NCBI RefSeq assembly: GCF_011355085.1
Contig: NZ_VXCP01000027.1
Span: 1-64,000, forward strand
Direction of reading: 5' to 3'
Length of the DNA: 64,000 nucleotides
From: Pseudomonas akapageensis
GTDB taxonomy: Bacteria > Pseudomonadota > Gammaproteobacteria > Pseudomonadales > Pseudomonadaceae
The notes below the pieces were generated by a model. It saw nothing but the letters and a program-made list of their open reading frames with translations, ran no database searches and had not been told where the DNA came from. The first letter of the stretch is position 1, and each line of letters opens with the position of its first letter. A program made the position numbers and the translations under genes. Shown in pieces: positions 59,048-64,000 of the stretch.

Positions 59048-59920
59048 ATGAGTCAGGACACGCCCTACATCTTCGACGCAACCGCCGCCGACTTCGATCA
59101 GTCGGTGATTCAGAACTCGTTCCACAAGCCGGTGCTGGTGGATTTCTGGGCTGAGTGGTGTGCGCCCTGCAAGGCCTTGATGCCGCTGCTCAAGCATGTT
59201 GCCGAGAGTTATCAGGGTGAACTGTTGCTGGCCAAGGTCGACTGTGAGGCCGAACAGGACATCGTTGCCCGCTTCGGCATTCGCAGCCTGCCGACCGTCG
59301 TGCTGTTCAAGGATGGCCAGCCGGTCGACGGCTTTGCCGGCGCCCAGCCCGAGTCGGCCATTCGCGCCATGCTCGAACCTCATGTACAAGCACCGCCACC
59401 GGCAGAGGCCGATCCGTTCGAACAGGCTCAGGCCCTGTTCGCCGAAGGGCAATTCGCCCAGGCCGAAGCGATCCTGCAGACCTTGCTCACGACCGACAAC
59501 AGCAATGCTGGCGCCTTGATCCTCTACGCCCGCTGCCTGGCCGAACGCGGCGAATTGAATGAAGCCCAGACCGTTCTCGACGCGGTCAAAAGCGACGAAC
59601 ACAAGGCCTCGCTGGCCGGTGCCAAGGCGCAATTGACCTTCCTGCGCCAGGCCGCCAACCTGCCGGACGCCGCCGACCTGAAATCGCGCCTGGCGCAAAA
59701 CGCCGATGATGATGAGGCCACTTACCAGTTGGCGGTCCAGCAATTGGCTCGCCAGCAATACGACGCGGCGCTGGATGCCCTGCTCAAACTCTTTGTGCGT
59801 AACCGCGGTTATGAAGGCGGTCTGCCACACAAGACCCTGCTGCAGGTGTTCGATCTGCTGGGCAATGATCATCCATTGGTCACGACCTACCGGCGCAAGC
59901 TGTTCGCCGCGCTGTATTGA
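59048..59920 (+). CDS. cnoX: Thioredoxin-TPR co-chaperone (CnoX/YbbN type)
   Basis: This 290-residue protein has an N-terminal thioredoxin domain with an intact active site, WCAPCK (about residue 37), and a C-terminal TPR-like helical region from about residue 115 (DPFEQAQALFAEGQFAQAEAIL). The E. coli relative holds unfolding proteins and hands them to GroEL. Here both active-site cysteines are kept, as in chaperedoxins that are also redox active. The ATG at 59048 starts the conserved MSQDTPYIFDAT. Confidence 0.93.
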   Translation: MSQDTPYIFDATAADFDQSVIQNSFHKPVLVDFWAEWCAPCKALMPLLKHVAESYQGELLLAKVDCEAEQDIVARFGIRSLPTVVLFKDGQPVDGFAGAQPESAIRAMLEPHVQAPPPAEADPFEQAQALFAEGQFAQAEAILQTLLTTDNSNAGALILYARCLAERGELNEAQTVLDAVKSDEHKASLAGAKAQLTFLRQAANLPDAADLKSRLAQNADDDEATYQLAVQQLARQQYDAALDALLKLFVRNRGYEGGLPHKTLLQVFDLLGNDHPLVTTYRRKLFAALY

Positions 59921-59927
59921 TCGCCGC

Positions 59928-60278
59928 TCAGCCGATCCAGTGATAAAGCGGTGCATCCGCACCGCTTTCAACTTTCACTTCGGCACAATGGCGCAAACGC
60001 ACCAGCAGCCGCTTGCCGGCTGCCGTACTGCCGGCCAACCCCTCCAATTGCTCCAGCAGCTCAGGGCCGCTCACCTGGCCAGCCTTGCGCAGCAAATCCC
60101 TGGCCGTCTGCCAGAGCGCATCATCCTGCCGAAGCGGCACAGCGCTCGCCGTCGAAGCGGCGGGCTGAGCTTGCCCCTGGTTACCAAAATGCGCACCCAA
60201 CTGTGCCCAATCGGATTGATCGAGCTCAAGTGTCAGGTCTACCGGCAACTCGCCGATGGTTCCGCGGATTCGCAACAT
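59928..60278 (-). CDS. Uncharacterised 116-residue protein
   Basis: This soluble protein starts at an ATG behind GAGGAAG. It has MLRIRGTIGELPVDLTLELD at the N-terminus and a helical C-terminal half. It is convergent with cnoX (7-bp gap) and divergent from the zinc operon. A similar gene occurs at this place in P. aeruginosa as I recall, so it looks like a conserved pseudomonad hypothetical. Confidence 0.8.
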   Translation of the reverse strand: MLRIRGTIGELPVDLTLELDQSDWAQLGAHFGNQGQAQPAASTASAVPLRQDDALWQTARDLLRKAGQVSGPELLEQLEGLAGSTAAGKRLLVRLRHCAEVKVESGADAPLYHWIG

Positions 60279-60361
60279 CGCTCTGCTTCCTCGTAATGAC
60301 TGCCTGCATGCTCCCATGGGCCAGCCTCTTCGCCAAGCACGGTAGGCAACTGACAATAAAG

Positions 60362-60371
60362 TGTTATAACA
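60362..60371. promoter_or_regulatory. Possible Zur box
   Basis: TGTTATAACA, a perfect 10-bp palindrome 36 bp upstream of the zinc-linked gene, resembles the core of pseudomonad Zur boxes. Since the downstream operon is the Zur-regulated one in P. aeruginosa (by memory), binding by Zur under zinc sufficiency is plausible. Confidence 0.55.
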
Positions 60372-60406
60372 TTGCAATTCCTTCCAATGTTTCCCCGGAG
60401 ACGTCC

Positions 60407-60970
60407 ATGCGCCGCCTGCTGCTAGCCCTGCCTTTTGTCTTGCTGCCCTTGGCTGTTGCTCATGCCCACGACGAGCACGAGCACACCCATGATCACGAGC
60501 ATGGCAGCCTGGGCGCCCATGAACACGGGGTTGCCCGCCTCAATGCGGCGCTGGACGACACGTCTCTGGAACTGGAACTGGAAAGCCCGGCCATGAATCT
60601 GGTCGGCTTCGAGCATGCCGTCGGCAGCGATGATGACAAGGCCAGGGTGGCGGCAACACGCGCCCGGCTGGAACAGCCGCTGAACCTGTTCAATCTGCCA
60701 GCGGCGGCGGGTTGCAGCGTGGTCAAGCAGGAACTGGAGAGCCCATTGTTCGGCGACAAGCCGGCGGCCGATGAGGATCACGACGAACACAGTGAAATCC
60801 ACGCCCACTACCAGTTCACCTGCACCACGGCCGATGCCCTGAAGCATCTGGATCTTTCCGGACTGTTCAAGGCCTTCCCCGCCACCCAGAAGATTCAGGT
60901 ACAACTGGTCGCGCCCAGTGGCCAGCACGGTGTTGAAGCGACGCCAAGTGCTGCCATTCTGAAGTTCTGA
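60407..60970 (+). CDS. Histidine-rich periplasmic zinc-binding protein (DUF2796)
   Basis: This 187-residue protein has a signal peptide ending at AHA-H and a His/Asp/Glu-rich N-terminus (repeated HDEHEH, HDHEH) plus a second His/Asp cluster (DEDHDEHSEIHAH) that should bind zinc. It belongs to the DUF2796/ZrgA family and opens a four-gene operon with an ABC ATPase, permease and DUF3299 protein, equivalent to PA4063-PA4066. A role in zinc acquisition under limitation is likely. Confidence 0.9.
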   Translation: MRRLLLALPFVLLPLAVAHAHDEHEHTHDHEHGSLGAHEHGVARLNAALDDTSLELELESPAMNLVGFEHAVGSDDDKARVAATRARLEQPLNLFNLPAAAGCSVVKQELESPLFGDKPAADEDHDEHSEIHAHYQFTCTTADALKHLDLSGLFKAFPATQKIQVQLVAPSGQHGVEATPSAAILKF

Positions 60971-60987
60971 CCGCGGCCCTCTTGCAT

Positions 60988-61707
60988 ATGAGCCAAGCAC
61001 TTATCGAATTGACCGACCTGAGCTTCTCCTGGCCGGGTCAGCCAGCACTTCTGGATATCCCGGCATTCCGTCTCGAGCCTGGCGAAACCCTGTTCCTCAA
61101 AGGCCCCAGCGGCAGCGGCAAGACCACCTTGCTTGGCCTGTTGGGCGGTGTGCAAAAGCCCGATCACGGCAGCATTCGCCTGCTCGGCCAGGAGTTGACC
61201 GCGCTGTCTCTCGCGGCCCGCGATCACTTCCGGGTCGATCACACTGGCTACATTTTCCAGCAGTTCAACCTTCTGCCGTTTCTCTCGGTTCGCGAAAACG
61301 TCGAACTGCCGTGTCGCTTCTCGCGCCTGCGCGCCCGCCGTGCCGAACAGCGTCACGGCAGTATCGATCAGGCCGCGGCCAGCCTGCTTGCGCACCTTGG
61401 GCTCAAAGACCCGGCCCTGCTCGCCCGGCGTGCCGACACCCTGTCCATCGGCCAGCAACAACGGGTCGCGGCCGCGCGTGCGTTGATTGGCCAGCCAGAG
61501 CTGGTCATCGCCGACGAACCCACGTCCGCGCTCGACGCCGATGCTCGCGAAGCCTTTATCCGCCTGTTATTCGCCGAGTGCCGGGAAGCCGGGGCCAGCC
61601 TGCTGTTCGTCAGCCACGACCAAAGCCTGGCACCGCTGTTCGATCGCCACCTGTCCCTGTCCGAACTCAATCGAGCAGCGCACGGCGCTTGCGCTGGAGA
61701 GGTTTGA
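60988..61707 (+). CDS. ABC transporter ATP-binding protein, zinc operon
   Basis: This 239-residue ATPase of the LolD/MacB-like class has Walker A GPSGSGKTT, signature LSIGQQQRV and Walker B LVIADEPTSALD. The signature starts LSIG rather than LSGG. The ATG at 60988 is used. The stop overlaps the permease start (TGATG). It partners the FtsX-type permease in the zinc-regulated operon. Confidence 0.92.
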   Translation: MSQALIELTDLSFSWPGQPALLDIPAFRLEPGETLFLKGPSGSGKTTLLGLLGGVQKPDHGSIRLLGQELTALSLAARDHFRVDHTGYIFQQFNLLPFLSVRENVELPCRFSRLRARRAEQRHGSIDQAAASLLAHLGLKDPALLARRADTLSIGQQQRVAAARALIGQPELVIADEPTSALDADAREAFIRLLFAECREAGASLLFVSHDQSLAPLFDRHLSLSELNRAAHGACAGEV

Positions 61708-62972
61708 TGTACCTGTTTCGTCTTGCCCTGGCCAGTTTGGCCAACCGCCGCTTCACCGCATTTCTCACGGCGTTCGCGATTGCCTTGTCGGTTTGCCTGC
61801 TCCTGGCCGTGGAACGGGTGCGCACCGAAGCCCGCGCCAGCTTTGCCAGCACGATCAGTGGTACCGACCTGATCGTTGGCGCCCGCTCTGGCTCGGTCAA
61901 CCTGCTGCTGTATTCGGTATTTCGCATCGGCAACGCGACCAACAACATCCGCTGGGACAGCTTCGAGCACTACGCCAACAACCCGCAGGTCAAATGGGCG
62001 ATTCCGATTTCCCTGGGCGACTCGCACCGTGGTTATCGGGTGATGGGGACCAACGAGAGTTACTTCGAGCACTACCAGTACGGTCATCGACAAAACCTGC
62101 AACTGGCCCAGGGCCGCGCTTTTGCCAATGATCCGTTCGAGGTCGTGCTCGGCGCCGAAGTCGCCGATGCACTGCACTACAAGCTGGGCGACAAGCTGGT
62201 GCTGGCCCATGGCGTAGCTGCTATCAGCCTGGTCAAGCATGACGACAAGCCGTTCACTGTGATCGGCATCCTCAAGCGCACCGGTACGCCCGTGGATCGC
62301 ACGCTGCACATCAGCCTCGGCGGCATGGAAGCGATGCACATCGACTGGCACAACGGTGTTCCAGCCCGTGGCGCTGGGCGCATCAGCGCCGAGCAGGCAC
62401 GCAATATGGACCTGACACCCACGGCCATCACCGCCTTCATGCTGGGCCTGAACAACAAGATCTCGACCTTCGCACTGCAGCGTGACATCAACGAGTTTCG
62501 CGGCGAACCCTTGCTGGCGATATTGCCTGGGGTTGCCCTGCAGGAACTCTGGAGCCTGATGGGGACTGCTGAAAAAGCCTTGTTCGTGGTCTCTCTATTT
62601 GTGGTGCTGACGGGTTTGATCGGCATGCTCACGGCGATCCTGACCAGCCTCAATGAACGCCGCCGGGAGATGGCCATACTGCGCTCCGTTGGCGCCCGCC
62701 CCTGGCATATCGCCAGCCTCCTGGTGCTGGAAGCCTTCGCCCTGGCCCTCTCGGGAATTGTCGCGGGGCTTTTACTGCTCTACTTGGGTATCGCCCTGGC
62801 CCAGGGCTATGTGCAGTCCAACTATGGGCTGTACCTGCCAATGGCCTTGCCGAGCGCCTACGAATGGAGCTTGCTGGGGATCATTCTTGGCGCCGCGCTG
62901 ATCATGGGTAGCGTGCCGGCCTGGCGCGCCTATCGGCAATCGCTGGCCGATGGCTTGTCCATTCATCTATGA
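61707..62972 (+). CDS. FtsX-like ABC permease, zinc operon
   Basis: This 421-residue inner-membrane protein has one N-terminal helix (AFLTAFAIALSVCLLLAV), a large periplasmic domain (about 45-290) and three C-terminal helices, the MacB/FtsX topology. Such systems move lipoproteins or power periplasmic work rather than import ions. It starts with an ATG that overlaps the ATPase stop, and ends overlapping the DUF3299 gene by four bases. Confidence 0.92.
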   Translation: MYLFRLALASLANRRFTAFLTAFAIALSVCLLLAVERVRTEARASFASTISGTDLIVGARSGSVNLLLYSVFRIGNATNNIRWDSFEHYANNPQVKWAIPISLGDSHRGYRVMGTNESYFEHYQYGHRQNLQLAQGRAFANDPFEVVLGAEVADALHYKLGDKLVLAHGVAAISLVKHDDKPFTVIGILKRTGTPVDRTLHISLGGMEAMHIDWHNGVPARGAGRISAEQARNMDLTPTAITAFMLGLNNKISTFALQRDINEFRGEPLLAILPGVALQELWSLMGTAEKALFVVSLFVVLTGLIGMLTAILTSLNERRREMAILRSVGARPWHIASLLVLEAFALALSGIVAGLLLLYLGIALAQGYVQSNYGLYLPMALPSAYEWSLLGIILGAALIMGSVPAWRAYRQSLADGLSIHL

Positions 62973-63499
62973 AGGTTGCAATGAAGTTAAATGCCCTGCT
63001 GGCGCTATTGATGCTGGTCACCCTGCCCCTGTGGGCAGCCGAACCACGCCAACTGGAGTGGGCGCAGTTGATTCCACCCGACGCACCGGTCATTGCCGCA
63101 CAAATGGCGCCCATCCATGACCTTTCGCAATTGAGCAACGCCCTTGCCGCCGAATCGGCACCGGCCGCGAAACAGCAATCGCCAGCTGCTCCGGTGGTCA
63201 AGACGCTCGATGGCCAGCAGGTAAAGCTGCCCGGTTACATCGTTCCGCTGGAAGTCAGCGAAGAAGGCCGCACCACCGAGTTCCTGCTGGTGCCCTACTA
63301 CGGCGCCTGCATCCACGTGCCGCCCCCGCCATCGAATCAGATCGTCCATGTCATCAGTGAGATCGGGGTAAAAATCGAAGATTTGTATCAACCTTACTGG
63401 ATCGAGGGACCGATGCAGGTCAAGGCATCCAGTAGCGAACTGGCCGAAGCGGGATACCAGATGGAGGCCGAGAAGATTTACCCCTACGAACTGCCTTGA
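62969..63499 (+). CDS. DUF3299 periplasmic protein, zinc operon
   Basis: This 176-residue protein has an N-terminal signal (ending PLWA-A) and a DUF3299 body with LPGYIVPLE, LVPYYGACIHVPPPP and QIVHV. The conserved Cys and His residues could bind a metal. It ends the four-gene operon. The first ATG overlaps the permease stop; another ATG three codons later sits behind AAGG and could be the true start. Confidence 0.9.
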   Translation: MKVAMKLNALLALLMLVTLPLWAAEPRQLEWAQLIPPDAPVIAAQMAPIHDLSQLSNALAAESAPAAKQQSPAAPVVKTLDGQQVKLPGYIVPLEVSEEGRTTEFLLVPYYGACIHVPPPPSNQIVHVISEIGVKIEDLYQPYWIEGPMQVKASSSELAEAGYQMEAEKIYPYELP

Positions 63500-63507
63500 C
63501 AGGTGAC

Positions 63508-63525
63508 AGCGCAAGCGTTTGCGCT
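63508..63525 (+). terminator. Hairpin after the zinc operon
   Basis: AGCGCAA and TTGCGCT form a 7-bp stem with a 4-base loop nine bases after the stop codon. Only a short T-tract follows, so termination would be weak. Confidence 0.45.
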
Positions 63526-63529
63526 TTCA

Positions 63530-63543
63530 TTGAGCTGCGTCAA
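63530..63543 (+). promoter_or_regulatory. ANR/FNR-like box upstream of oprG
   Basis: TTGAGCTGCGTCAA matches the TTGAT-N4-ATCAA consensus at eight of ten positions. Its centre lies about 41 bp upstream of the start point predicted from TACCAT at 63565-63570, the normal activating position. OprG of P. aeruginosa is known to be ANR-dependent. Confidence 0.65.
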
Positions 63544-63608
63544 GGTCAGCGGGTTGGCGCTCTTTACCATTGGACGCAATCAATTTTAAACGTCCTTTGG
63601 AGCCCTCC

Positions 63609-64000
63609 ATGCACAAGCCCCTGCTCAGCGCCTCGCTGATTGCCCTGGCGCTCGCAGCCCCGATCGCCCAGGCCCACCAGGCCGGCGACTTCATTATCCG
63701 AGCCGGCGCGGCAACGACAGCCCCTAACGAAGACAGTGGCGAACTGAAACTCGACGGCGCGAAGATTTCCGGAACCAAGGCCACCCTCGACAGCGACACT
63801 CAGTTGGGCCTGGCATTCGCCTATATGGTCACCGATCACGTCGGCATCGAGTTGTTGGCCGCGACCCCGTTCCAGCACACCGTCGGCGTACAAGGGATCA
63901 GCGCCGCTACCGGTATCGCCGGCCTGGACGGCAAGCTGGGTGACATCAAGCAACTGCCACCGACCCTGTCGCTGCAGTACTACCCGATGGAGCCGACCTC
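63609..64000 (+). CDS. oprG: OmpW-family outer-membrane porin OprG, 5' part
   Basis: The first 130 codons are in the window; the gene runs past its end. A signal peptide (ending AQA-H) precedes GDFIIRAGAATTAPN, GLAFAYMVTDHVGIELLAATPFQH and LPPTLSLQYYP, all typical of the eight-stranded OmpW/OprG barrel, which lets small hydrophobic molecules through. It follows the zinc operon as in P. aeruginosa and has an ANR-like box in front. Confidence 0.93.
   Translation, partial: MHKPLLSASLIALALAAPIAQAHQAGDFIIRAGAATTAPNEDSGELKLDGAKISGTKATLDSDTQLGLAFAYMVTDHVGIELLAATPFQHTVGVQGISAATGIAGLDGKLGDIKQLPPTLSLQYYPMEPT

Overview
The window reads as a chromosomal segment of a Pseudomonas species, probably of the fluorescens/putida type. 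The evidence is the high-GC gene-dense layout, three kinds of intergenic REP-like inverted repeats typical of that group, and a right half that, from memory, keeps the order of the P. aeruginosa block from xseB-ispA-dxs through the riboflavin/thiamine genes to the zinc-linked ABC operon and oprG.

Region 1 (1-11.1 kb) is accessory. A leftward operon encodes a small membrane/coiled-coil protein, an ADP-ribosylglycohydrolase with an altered metal motif, and a zinc ribbon. It faces a WYL regulator of the CapW/BrxR type, and two near-identical 24-bp inverted-repeat sites lie one in front of each transcription unit. Next come a double-AAA+ ATPase, a class III-type sirtuin, a leftward cassette of three unfamiliar genes (one only 42 residues), a HEPN-family protein paired with a second WYL regulator, and a metallophosphoesterase gene broken by a small out-of-frame deletion.

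Region 2 (11.1-16.4 kb) is a betaine-type ABC importer (binding protein, permease, ATPase) in one operon with a histidine-ammonia-lyase-family protein that precisely lacks the Ala-Ser-Gly triad forming the MIO cofactor. A LysR regulator is divergent. The best reading is uptake and elimination of a trimethylammonium histidine betaine such as ergothioneine or hercynine. I consider this the most interesting system in the window.

Region 3 (16.4-19.9 kb) holds a SulP anion transporter with a ParB-like partner, a CsbD stress protein and a HigBA-type toxin-antitoxin pair whose promoter carries a perfect palindrome and may give a leaderless toxin mRNA.

Region 4 (19.9-34.8 kb) is a long leftward inositol catabolism and transport operon (iolE, two extra Gfo/Idh/MocA oxidoreductases, binding protein, iolG, permease, ATPase, iolC fused to an aldolase-like domain, iolD, iolB, mmsA/iolA). 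A ROK-family regulator precedes it. Two inverted repeats flank iolG inside the operon.

Region 5 (34.9-43.6 kb) carries an OmpR/EnvZ-type two-component system, a small unknown protein, a DUF3313 lipoprotein, a periplasmic molybdenum oxidoreductase of the isoquinoline 1-oxidoreductase type with its own cytochrome c, an HPP-CBS membrane protein and a LysR regulator whose 3' end overlaps it.

Region 6 (43.7-64 kb) is core: xseB-ispA-dxs, btuB, and a leftward block of nrdR-ribD-ribC-ribB-ribE-nusB-thiL-pgpA, a periplasmic binding protein, ribA, a membrane protein and btuF. Then follow a lipoprotein and methyltransferase pair, a thioredoxin-TPR co-chaperone, a Zur-type zinc operon, and the start of oprG behind an ANR-like box. 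No tRNA, rRNA, CRISPR array, insertion sequence or prophage gene was seen.
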